From: Cloeon dipterum
Taxonomy: Eukaryota; Arthropoda; Insecta; Ephemeroptera; Baetidae
DNA length: 64,000 bases
Assembly: GCF_949628265.1 (NCBI RefSeq)
Contig: NC_088788.1
Location: forward strand, 25,344,335-25,408,334
Reading direction: 5' to 3'
Shown here: positions 30,606 to 41,800 of the stretch, piece by piece
How the letters are laid out: the number at the start of each line of letters is the position of its first letter
Numbering within the stretch: position 1 is the first letter of the stretch
Made by a program: the position numbers and the translations under genes
Notes under the pieces: model-generated
What the model was told of the DNA's origin: nothing
Database searches by the model: none
The model's input: the letters and a program-made list of their open reading frames with translations, nothing else

Positions 30606-33600
30606 TTATCTTCCGGTGCGCGTTACGTTTCTTTGAGGTCGTTGCTGACTTCCTCTCCTTTTGTTTCTATTTTGAGCCGCCGCCGCTGCCTTCTGAGCTT
30701 GCTTGCGTCTCTCGAGTGCCGCTTGGCGATTTTTGTTCCTGTTGGGGAATCCTTGAGCAAACGGTGGGTTTGCGTTTGTTGTCAAGTAGTATTCGCCACG
30801 AGCTCTGTTCAATTTCCAATAATTAAATTTTATCAAATATTAAGGGTCTCAGTACTCACGAGTGCGGGCAGTCCTCGCCCATTAAAATGTAGTCGCTGTC
30901 TTTTGGATCGCACAATCCAAAAAGATAGGAAAAGAAGTTGGCGCACGGCGAGGCGTAAAATCCCTTTTCCGTAATGATTGACTCGATAAAGTAAGGCGTC
31001 ACCTTCGTGTGGTCGCAAGAAAGCGTCTCTGAAATAAAAAAAACTTTTGAGTTCGCTGAGATGCAGTGAAATCTAAAGAAATGTACCAAAGAGCGTTCCA
31101 CCACATCCGGGCTGAGAAGTTCCACCGTTGACGTAGAAATCGGCGTGTCCGTTCGGACCCCATTGACCAAGAATTCCCGCACCAGTGTGAATTATATCGA
31201 CAAAGTGTGCGTCAGTCAGATCCAAGTCGCGTGAGCTGTTGGAACCTTGATAAAATACTACTGACGGGTCCAGACCTGAAAGAGGGGGTTTGCGTTAAAA
31301 ATCAATATTTGACCATTTTTGAGAATAAACAACAATAATAACTTGGGAGATTTCAACTCCAGCATCTTGCAACCAATCTTTTTATCCTAAAAATGCAAGC
31401 TTTTATGTTTTCGAAAGTATTTTTGAACTGAATAGGGCTATAAAATTACAATTATTATTTATGTTCAGCATAAAAGTCTCCGCTCTCTTTTTCAAGAGTT
31501 CATTTTGTTAGTGCGGCGGCCAATTACGAATAAACCAACAGCTCATTGTTATTTCATTAATTTCTGTATTAAAAAATTGATGTTACATCATTCGCCTTTA
31601 CTAAATCGTTAGTAGAGTAAAGTTTCCGCAAATTTCAGCTTTTACATTCAACAAGTAAATGTTTAGAAAGTAATAATTTGTCCGCGATGAAATAAATTTT
31701 TATGAGACGACCGATCAACAGTCTGAAAAATATGAGAGCTTCTACTTTTTACTCTTTAAATACCTGTTATGCGACCGATTTTTCCGAAATTGATGTAGTT
31801 GGCGGTGAGACCGGCGATGTGCGCACCGACACTGTAACCAATGAGGTGAAGGGAGTCCGGCGTTGTCCCGCTGACCTGGTCCAGGTAGTAAAGCAGCTGG
31901 GCGATGCAGCGTGCGCAGAAACGCGGTCCCCAGCCGACTTGACTGAGGCAGGGCTCCTTCACCAGAGTGCCGTAGTCGACGATGATTATATTGTAGTCGC
32001 CACGGATGAAGTAAGCTGCCGAAGTGAATGAATCAGAACGCATGACAATTGATCGCAGTCAATAGCTCGGAAAAAAAGAGATCTTGTTTTCGCCTTGGAG
32101 CGTGGTGAACAAGCGATCTTGATCTTGAAATGGAAACCAGTCTCGCGCGAAACTGGTGCTCATCGCACGTCGGCAATTTCACTTTTTCACTGACGCCTCT
32201 CCGTTTATTATCGTACCTTCTCTCATGTCTGGACTCGGAGATAGGTTTCTTCCTCCGCCGAAGCCGTGTATGACGACCTTTGTAGGGTGCTTCACGTTGA
32301 AGTTTGAGGCCACCAATGACATCGGATCGTTCACGTCAATCACATCCGGATCATTTTGAGTTTGTCTGCATTTATTTATTTACAGTTAAATTCAGATTTT
32401 AGACTATAAATGAAAGGAAATACCTCGTGTAAAGGTAAAATTTTATCCTTGGGTGAGGGCAGGTATATGGTTTATTAAGACACGATCCGGTTACAAAAAG
32501 ATCCGTCACAGTTTGTGGCTGCTTGCTTGGCTCCACGGCATTATTGTCGTTTTGTCTTTGAGGCCTTCTGTTCCTCGCAAGGCTTGAGTTGTTTGCTGCA
32601 ATAAAGTCAATTTGTGAGTTTCACATGAAAACGATCGAGTCTATGACTAATTTGAAATTTTTTCTCTCGCTGAACCTTGATTGTGAAGATTTCCGAGCCT
32701 ACAATTTTTTAAAATTAACGAGTACTCCTACGTGGAAATAAATTCATGATAGTCAGCTAATAGTGAAATTCTGCGTGTATTTCTGTTTTATTAATTTTTA
32801 AATCAACGTAGAATTTTTCAAAAAGTGTGAATTCCATTGAATAATTAACTTACTTCTACTAATGTCAGTTGACATTTTCATTTGAGACAAATTTGAAATA
32901 AAAATGTGAGTAATTTTTTTAGTCCTCTAATAATGAGAAAATTAATAGCAACAGAAATAATTTGGACATATTCATAAACACTTTAACGAAATTCTTGGAT
33001 TTTTAATTCTTTAATAATATAACAGAATAACTCATCCTATTATAGATTTTCACCTAGTCATGGCTAAAAGGCAAAAAAATTGCCAGCATTACACTGAGCA
33101 ATGAATGGAAAGGCACCAAGTAGTACTATTTTTTGTATTTGTTCCAAATGATGTCATAATCTGCTGTAATAATTAATAATTTTAAGGTGTTTTGCAACAG
33201 CGAGCTTGCTTTTCATAATAGCATAATAGTAGCCCGGGGAGATTAAACCACTGTTTTGGCATCACATCACGTTTGCTTTCTTTTGTCTGGCAGGTAGGAG
33301 GAAACGCGTACGCGTGTGTTCCTCCTATTAATAATGAGCACGTATGCTACCGTTGCTGGAGAAAATTTCAATAATCACACAGCACTTTAACGTTTTACTT
33401 CATGCACGATGACATATTATATCCAGAGTGAATCTGCGGATTTCCCCGACGTGTTATGCACTTCGCAAGATTCATCACGCGTGTATACTTACATTTACTT
33501 AAGCAAAAAAGTAGAGTGCGTGCTCTGTGAAAGTGTTCCTGGCCGCGGAAACTTTTGCGGCATTTATTCAGAGAGCAACGGCAAAAAAGAAACGATTGCA

Positions 33601-34648
33601 AATGAAGTGGTTGATTTTTGCTCTGCATTCACTTTTTCTTCGCCTTGTGTTTCGTGATTTCAAAGAATTTGCTCCGCTAGTAACTCGCTTGGAATATAAT
33701 GCTGCTTGTTGGCAATTTTCTTTTTCGGTGACTCTCTCGTTACAGGTGGTTATCCAGAGCAGCGGTTAGTGTAATTCGATAAGAATGTGCTGATAGCTCA
33801 AGTAAACTGATTCTTAAATAAGAGCTTTCTCGTGATGGAGGGTGGAGGTAATTGCAGAGTGCAACCAGCGGTCTAGTCTGAAGGTGTTTGTAGAATAAGT
33901 AGTTCAAGATCAAAAGTTATTTGCCATGATCACTTTCAACCGGGATTTCGCCTTAAAGAACAAACGGAAAATGCAAAATATTCACAAAAATTAGAAAACT
34001 TCCATAGCAATAAACCCGTAATATTAAAGACTTTATTTTAGAAACATGGAATAGAAACTTCGCGAGATCCTTCTGATGACCAGCGGATTATTTATAGCTT
34101 GTTGTCATTGACTGGAATTCCCATACGCTCCAGGTACAATTTCCGTATTTTCACCTTCACATGATGATACAAAATCCGGTTTTGCGATATTTATGCAGCA
34201 AGGCGAATAGGTTTTCAAGTATAAAGATAAGTAATAAACATGATATAGAAGGGTGCATAGTTAAAATCGATTAAAATAAACTAGATCGAACATTCGACGG
34301 CATTCTCCTTTAAATCTTCAAAAAATGCGCTGTTCAGCAATTTTAAAGGCTACTTAACTCTCCTACTTGTCAAACAATCGCATCCTAGTTTTTTTGGGCT
34401 TCGTTAAAACATAAATAAAACGTTTTTATCTTTTAAATTGGCTTGCTGATCATATAGAACAAATTTTGTTTTTTAAAGAAATTGCTGCATTCAAGATTAA
34501 TATTTGAGGACTTTCAAAATTCTCATTTTTATTTGATCGCATTTTCTTTAGCAACTTAAAATAAAATTTGGAAATACTCACGGATTGCACTATTTTGCCC
34601 AACCAGTGCGGCGATTGCGACCAGGACCAGAGTAAAAAGGTTCGTCAT
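30606..34648 (-). CDS. Secreted triacylglycerol lipase, pancreatic-lipase family
   Basis: A neutral lipase predicted to cleave glycerol esters outside the cell. Exons on the - strand are 34648-34582, 32595-32424, 32365-32217, 32015-31764, 31275-31087, 31028-30860 and 30804-30606, giving 398 residues with phases consistent throughout. The first exon is a signal peptide (MTNLFTLVLVAIAALVGQNS). The lipase core has KVVIHGFGGG (oxyanion region), RGDYNIIIVDYG, nucleophile Ser191 in LIGYSVGAH, Asp216 in RITGLDPS and His283 in SCDH, so the catalytic triad is complete. No PLAT domain follows, as usual in insects. Instead, after RGEYYL, the protein ends in a tail of about 50 residues rich in Arg, Lys, Gln and Ala. 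The first intron is long (about 2 kb), the rest short or modest. The lipid substrate cannot be inferred. Confidence 0.93.
32596..34581 (-). other. Large first intron of the lipase gene
   Basis: About 2 kb of mostly AT-rich noncoding DNA separates the signal-peptide exon from the rest. It holds a perfect 12-bp palindrome ACGCGTACGCGT at 33304-33315. The open frames near 33400-33770 lack splice logic or recognisable content. Confidence 0.8.
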
Positions 34649-35188
34649 GTCCAAGTCAACGTTTTCGGCACTGACCTCGAAAGCAAATGCACGTGCTCGG
34701 AAAGAAATGCAGCAGCACGTCGGCGAAGTCTTCTTTCTCCGCCACGCTCACTCACTACTGCAAAAGTGAAAGTTACTCTCGTATTTGCTTCAGCGCTCTT
34801 GAGGAGAGCGAGTCCGAGATCGAGAGCTATTGGCGGGCGAGCGCTACTCTTTCCATCGTTTGAACAGAAGTAGAGGGATTATCTCACTCAACTCAATCAC
34901 ACGCTGGATTGTATAAGGAATGATTTTACATTTTAGTGTCCCAGTATGTTGATAAACTGGACTCGTGCTTCTTGTACAGTGCAAATAAAAATATTGAACT
35001 GGTTGCCCTTCGTGTTCAACCAACGCCCATATTATCTTGAAGAAAAAAATGCAAATATAAAAACAACTTGATCTTCAGGTTGATTGAAATATTTAAAGCG
35101 GCAATATAACTTTCAATTGGTGATATTTTCATTTCTGTCATTTCCATCAATATGAAATATAATAATGGAGGTTCATCATTAATCATTA
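34649..35188. promoter_or_regulatory. Lipase promoter region and zinc-finger gene 3' end
   Basis: 540 bp between the lipase start and the zinc-finger stop, both genes reading leftward. The first 200 bp next to the lipase is CpG-containing and could hold its promoter. The rest is AT-rich and would be the zinc-finger 3' UTR. Confidence 0.45.
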
Positions 35189-37481
35189 CACTTTGCAAAT
35201 CTCGTGGCTTTTGACATGTGCGACGAAAAATTTTATGTCTTTGTAGATGATGTCGCACTTGAGACAAAACCAAGGCCCGCGGTTGTGATTTTGCTCTTGA
35301 TGCTTTTCTAGGCTGGCTTGATGCGTAAAAATCTCCCCACAGAGGCTGCAGGTCCAGAAATGCAGTAAGTCTTCTGCAAAACACTCGTCCAAAGGAGTAT
35401 TTTTGCAGTGAGTGCAATCACACGAGTTCTGTGGGTTCCGTAAGCGGTGCAAATACCTCACGTGGTTAAGCAACACCAGTTGGCTCCTGTGCTTCATTCC
35501 ACAAATAGGGCACACGTGAGATGCACCCTGAAAATGTTCTTTTTCCTCGTGCGTCCGCTTGTCCTCCTCGAACGCAAATTTTTTCTTGCAAATTTTGCAA
35601 ATGCATTCTTTTCTGCCCTTTGGGTTGCAGTTTTTCTGGTGATTGAGCAGCTTTTCTCTGTCCATGATCACGAAGAAGCACTTTTCGCACGTGAACTGAT
35701 TCTGCACCTCATTGTGGCTCCTCAGGTGCTCCATCAGTTCAAGCCGCGTTCCAAACATCGAGGCGCAGTACTTGCAGCGGTTCTTGTGATCGTTGATCAC
35801 GTGCTCGTCCACGTCTGTCGAGTGGTAGAAGGCCCGCGGACAAAAGGTGCACTGATAGGCCTCCAAGGAGGGCGAGCCCTTGCAGCAGGTGGTGATAATG
35901 AACGACGGCAGTTTCTTCACCGTCTTTCTCGTCAGGTGCTCCTTGGCCTCGTCCGGGTCCAGGACGCTGAGGCACAGCGGGCAGATCAGTTTGGGATGGT
36001 CCTTCATGTGGGTGACCAAGCCGGTGCGGCCCACGGCGGGACACCGGTCGCACTTCCAGGATGTTTGCTCCAGCCCCTTGACGATGCAGCTCGCGAGGCT
36101 GTACAGAGAATGGGGCTGATCCAGGTGGGTTTCAAGGTCACCCAGGTTGTAGAAGGTTTCGTCAGGGCAGATCGGACAGCCGAAGCAGACGTCCAGGTCG
36201 CTGTGGGACAGATTGTGGGCCTGAAGGGAGGTTCTGGACAGAGAAGTGAACGGACAGCGCGTGCAGTAGAAGTAAGAGTTGATGACAGAGGCGGTTTTTT
36301 CCTCGTTGAAAACCAGCGGACAGTTGCTGCACGCGTACCTGAAGACAAAGCAAGGGCACCTGGCTTGGTTCACTTGGTACTTTTTGAGCACAACCTTGTG
36401 TGGTTTCCTTTTGGCGTGCATCTCGGGATAGTGTGAGTGTTCTGCACAGAGCTTTTTGGTTTGGGATTTGAAATCACACTGAAGGCAACAGGCAGTGTTG
36501 TGCATGAGCGAGTGGGCTTCGGCTTGAAGCTTGTCATAACTTTTATACAGGCAGTGGCAGCAAGTCCAAAAATTGGGATCGTGCGTTACATCAGTGGTTG
36601 GCGTCAGTTGATGTTCCATACTTGCATCGAACTCTGCAGGTTCTTCTTTGACGGCCACCAAAATGTTTGCATTTGCATTGGTGTCTGGAAAGTAGATATT
36701 TGGGTTGTGATTCCTCAGCTCGTTCCGAGACTCAAATTTGCACATACAAAGGTTGCAAATGAATTTTTCTATGTAATAACTCGCGCTTGAACGGATGGTG
36801 GAACCTTCTTCGTGGATCATTTGGTGTTTGCCCAATGCGCACTGGCTTTTGAACTGCACTTTGCAAGTGTGGCAACAATATACGCCTGAATGAGTTGTTT
36901 CATGTTTCTCGACTGCTGTTTGAGACGAAGATTTGAAGTTGCAGAATCGAGAACTGAAAACGTTTCCCGTCACAGGATGGTTAAAGACGTGCTGTTCAAT
37001 ATCACTTTTTTTATAGGAAACGAGTTGGCAAACTTTGCATCTGAAGGCTCGCATGTGCTGTTCAGTTAGGTGCTTGGTGAAATCGTTAGTTGAACAAAAT
37101 TCTTCTTCGCAGCACCGGAAACGAACATTAGCATTGTTCTTCAAACTCTTCAAGCTCAAATAACTTGATAGAACTTGATCTGCGCACTTGTTTCTTTTGC
37201 TTAAATGTTCCTGGAGCTGTTCTACGTTGTCGATGGATTCATACTTGCAGATGCACTGGTACACCTTGTCATGTAGGCAACCGTACCCGTGGTAATGAAT
37301 CATATGGTTTTTCCAAAATTCTGAACTCATAAATTCCATTGGACATAGCTTGCAGTTCACACGGTCCTCCACCACAACGCTGTCAAAAGTAGCCTGCAAG
37401 GAAATAAAAAATACAAAAATAATTTTTATTTATTTATTCTTACACTCAATATTAAAGATATATTTATGATGTTCTTACCAT
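35189..37481 (-). CDS. Multi C2H2 zinc-finger protein
   Basis: A probable nucleic-acid-binding nuclear protein of 736 residues made almost entirely of C2H2 or C2H2-like fingers, about 18 by eye. Examples are CKLCPMEFMSSEFWKNHMIH at the N terminus, CHTCKVQFKSQCALGKHQMIH in the middle and CLKCDIIYKDIKFFVAHVKSH at the C terminus. Several are atypical, with long linkers or a Cys in place of the last His, and few TGEKP-type linkers are seen. This suggests it is not a standard tandem DNA-binding array. Everything but the first Met comes from one exon (37393-35189). That exon begins at an acceptor (TTGCAG) and has no early ATG of its own. The initiator is the ATG at 37481-37479, immediately before a GTAAGA donor, with an 85-bp intron between. 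No target or named orthologue is recognised. Confidence 0.88.
37394..37478 (-). other. Intron splitting the zinc-finger start codon from the rest of the ORF
   Basis: An 85-bp GTAAGA...TTGCAG intron directly after the ATG triplet. The exon 1 coding part is only the three bases of the initiator codon. Confidence 0.75.
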
Positions 37482-38892
37482 TTTGTTATTTCAAGTGGTC
37501 CTGGTGAAGTATGTATCTTTAACATAAATGGATGTCCACAATCTTCAAAATTTTCTATCCAGTTTAAAATTAGGCCAGCTAGCATCCATAAATGAAGAGA
37601 TCAGAATAATTTGGTCCATTTATTTTACTTGGTCATGGCGTCATGGCAGACACTGCAACATTGTGGTTGTTGAGTTTCTGTGAAATCAAGAATAATAGGT
37701 GACACTATTCATAACTACATACATAATGTACATAGATATGCTTCAGCACTCACCAAAAACCTTCTTAATTTTCGATGTTTCTTGTCACAGGTATTAGTTG
37801 TTGTTACTTTCATTATATCACTTTCTTTTTGGCAGTATGTAGATATATATCTACTTTGTTTTGGTCGTTTATGTTTCAAAATTAACAACGATTTATGATA
37901 TGATTTGGGTTCGGGGTGATTATTTTCTCTGCTAGCTGCTTGATCCTGATGCTAAAATGTCAACAACAGAAATCGCAGCAATCGCACCGCAAGGAAAGGA
38001 GGCGTGGCATTAATGCCTGATTAAGACATAATATCTCTGCAACTAACCGACTATTTATTACTACTGAATTTCAATTTGCCATAATTTAAGCAATTATTAT
38101 TTTCTCAGCAGTCGTACGAAAATTTGGACATTTATATGATTTTGACCGTTTTACTTATTTTTTTCATTAATCACTTACATTGTAAAATATACTAAAAGCA
38201 TTATATTATAAAATTGATTTGTATTATGCTGTGCGCAGAATTAAATTACTATCTCATTTTGTAATTAATTGTTTATTCCGTTTATTCCTTACTTAATTTA
38301 ATCTTACATAGTATATCATACAGGTTGAAGTACGTAAAGAATAGTCTCTTGTCAATCTGCCTTTCTTCTCACTTTTTTGCACATTTTAAAAATTTGGGAT
38401 TTATTTTGTAACTTTGAGCACAAAAATTATACATCAATGTCTTAAAAAGGACAAATTATAACCATCTGAACGAAATTTTTAACAATTTGGAATGTAAAAT
38501 TTTACTTTTCAGTGATAAGTTAGAAAATTTAAAAATAAAAATTGGGTCTCTTAACAGAATAATTCATTAGAACCATTAGTATAAAATGACTGTTGAAACC
38601 ATAATAACATTTTCAATTTCCAAACCACTTGTATATCAGGTTGGAGAATTTCAAATAAGGAGTAAAACTGGAAAACCGGGAGAACTATTATTCACTCTGT
38701 TGTAGAGGTTGTCTATAAATTAATGCGATTGGAATGAGGACTAAAGATTTGTTGGATAGAAATTAAAATTTAACTAAATGTTTATTGTGAACATTGAAAC
38801 GATGGAAATATCAGGAAAAAAATCAGGGAATGAGCAAGTGACTAATTGTTAAATAAATTTGCAATTCCCTCTCACACAGTTGTCGTCCATCA
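37482..38892. other. Intergenic: zinc-finger promoter and RME-8 3' end
   Basis: 1.4 kb of AT-rich sequence with no supported exon. The right part is RME-8 3' UTR, with a - strand AATAAA at 38786-38781, 107 nt after its stop. The left part should hold the zinc-finger promoter and leader. Confidence 0.5.
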
Positions 38893-41800
38893 CTACCTCG
38901 GTGAACTCTCGGTTGGTGACAGAAGGGGTGGTGGCTGATCGGGCAAATTGGCTGTTCCTCGGCCGTCTGTCAGGTATCCCATCATGCCTGATGGCGCTTC
39001 TGCAAACAAACGCAACGTTAAAGGACGATTAAAATTTAAGTCAGGCCTAACAAACCTAAGTATTTTTGTTCGTTTGGGCCTCCCAAGAATAGGTCGTGTT
39101 TCTGGTCTCTAAACTCTGCCCAGCCAGGACACTTGTCCAGCATGGCTGCGATTTTCTCTGCTAGCTGAGGGTTGCTTGTGTTCCTCAGGGCCTTGAGGGC
39201 GTGCACCAGGTGCGCCTTGTGCGCAGGCGACAGCACCGATGACGATGACTGCAGCAGCCCTAGCAAGTATGGCACTAGCTCGATTTGTACAGCCTGAAAA
39301 ATAAAGAAGTGCTAGATTAGCTCAAGCCGCAGGTATTTTACCAAGAAATGAGAAAAAATAAATAAGCCAGTCTTAAAATTTAAGGATTACCTGTCTCACA
39401 ATAGGTTCTGACCCCATTGCACTGAACCAGTTACCCAAGGTCTCGCACGCCGGTCCCTGAGCCTGAGGGTACTTCTGCATGGCCAACTTGAGAGCAGAAA
39501 CGCAGTCAGTGTTTCGGAGTGCTTCAACACAGCCCTGCGATTTATTTATCATTATTAATACATCACACATTGCTCAAATTTCTGTACTGCGTACTTGACT
39601 CTTTGAAAGGTGCAGGAACACTTTTACGGCACCAATTGTCGCCTGATTGTTGCCTTTGTTGACACAGCTGACCAGAGTTTGAACTAACTTGGGCATGTGG
39701 CCCAGACTTGGAAGGACGTCTGCGAGCTTTGGTTGGGTGGCCAGGAGGCTCACTAGCGAAACTATGGCCAGGTCCATTTTGGAACTCTAAAAAGGCGATT
39801 AAAATTTTGAAAGTCCCAAGAGATTTATTAAATACCTCTCCTGACTCTCTGGACATCAGGTCAATGGTAGTATCTAACAGCTCTCCCAAGAAATGCTTAG
39901 GTCTCTTGAGACTCCATCCAGGGTTGGTTGAGAACAATCTCAAGTAAACTCCACCGACTACCAGCTCGTCTGACTGATCTACTTGATAGTTAAAATCGGT
40001 GTCTGGCGATTTCCACTCAGCCTTGCCGTCCAACCTCTGCCTCTTTGAGAACCTAAAGAGCGAAAGTTAATTACAAGAAGTTTATAGAATTTTAAATAAA
40101 AAAAATAAGAATCATATTTAGACATCAGAGCCAGCCGCGCCGCGCCGCGCCAGCCGACTCAGCCGGTCATTTTCTCGAGCCGCCAGCCGCCGACCTTTAA
40201 TCGGCTCAGCCAGCTGAGCCGCGCCAGCCAGCCACCCATAATTTTTATCTTTTCCATTTTTCATATCACGTGCCCCAAAGCTAAAAAAAACTTAGCACCG
40301 TTCTCTGTTTCATGGAAATTTTTTCTGAAGTAGTTTGTACTCAGTAAGTCGACTGTCTTAAAAAACGCTGTTTTTCTTGTAAGTTGCAAATTTATGTAAC
40401 TTGCAACCGCATTTTTCCTCCGCAAAACCGCAATTTTTTCGGAAAAAACCCCCCAATGTGCAAAAAACTGTTTTAAGCGTTTTTTCTGCAATTTAGAGCA
40501 TTTTTTTAAATAACACATGCATTTTTATGGAAAATTCTCATGATGGATAACAAAAAACAGGGATTTTTACAAAATCAGTATAAAAGCCACTGATTGTTTC
40601 ACTAAGAGTCTAAACATTTTGACTCTTCGATCATCGCAAATTTCCAAAATTTCAGCTTTTTACGGCGCGAAATATGACTTTTAGGGGTTAAAATCTGAAA
40701 AATGCGGGAGACCCCAAAACTGTGGGTTTGTTGCCAGCTGATTTTTTGCGCATTTTGAAATTGGCGAACCCTGTTCGCAACGTGTTTTTCCAATATGAAA
40801 ACTGATTTCCCGCCTAATTCGCTTCTTTCATCTTAAAATTTCATTGCTTCTTCATTCCTAAAATATAAACTTAAATTATGGCCATTTGAAAGGAAAAACA
40901 AAAATGTAATACAAAAAACTTAATTTTAACATTACTTTGTGGTCCATTTTATAGCATACTTATAGCTTACCAGGGCTCCCCAATTTTGCAATGTGCAAAA
41001 ATTAACCACTATTTTTTGCGTATAATACCAGCGGTAAAATCCTCCAGATTTAGGTTTTTCTGCATTTTTTTCGAAAAACCCAAAAATGGTCACATTCCGT
41101 GTCAAAAGTCAGAAATTTTGGAAAATTACGATGACTCTTGAGTGTTAAAATTTTCGGTCTTTCAGAGGAATTAACCCACCGATTTTTTAAAAATCCCTAC
41201 TTTTGGTCATCCAGCATCATGAGCATTTTTGAAGTTCTATAAAAATGCATGTGATTCAGAAAAAAAACGCAAAATTTCATTAAAAAAACTCTAAAATATT
41301 TTTTAGCAATGCAGTTTGTTTTTTTCCGGAAAAATGCGGGTTTTTGCGATCGCTGCAGTTTACAGCGTGTTATACGCATCGCGTGTAAGTTGTTAGTTGC
41401 GATTTTTGAGTTATGCAGTCTTAAAAAGCACATGAGCCGGCTGCAAGCCAGCCGCCAGCCGAGCCGATGAAATTTTGCCAGCCAGCCGCCGATGTCTGTA
41501 TTGACGGCTCGGAGCCGGAAAGCCAGCCGCCGATCAAAATGCGGGCGGCTCAGATGTCTAATCATATTGATTAAAAAACGAGGCCAGACTAACTCCTGTT
41601 GTAGTTCCTTGAGATGTCTCTCAAGCGAAGTTCTCTGGTCAGTTCCCCAGACTAGTTCGGGATTTTCGTGGTTTCCATCATACAGCGCCATCGCCATTCT
41701 AGGCGTAGCTAGGATCATGTCAGACAACGAGGCAGGCAGAAAGCGAGAGAGCACTAGTTTCACCCTCGGACCCGAGAGTCGGTCGGCCGAAAGCCTTGAA

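Noticed and set aside
35447-36436. 329-codon open frame on the + strand across the zinc-finger exon
   Set aside because: The - strand frame contains some 18 C2H2 fingers; the + strand translation is a Val/Arg/His-rich shadow with no domain.
37397-37399. Non-ATG (TTG) start for the zinc-finger frame
   Set aside because: The triplet is part of the intron's acceptor TTGCAG; the spliced ATG at 37481 explains the start.
40261-40793. Small - strand frames inside the foldback element as transposase fragments
   Set aside because: They are short, Lys/Phe-rich and lie in the inverted arms, whose mirrored copies do not keep the frames; no catalytic motif is visible.
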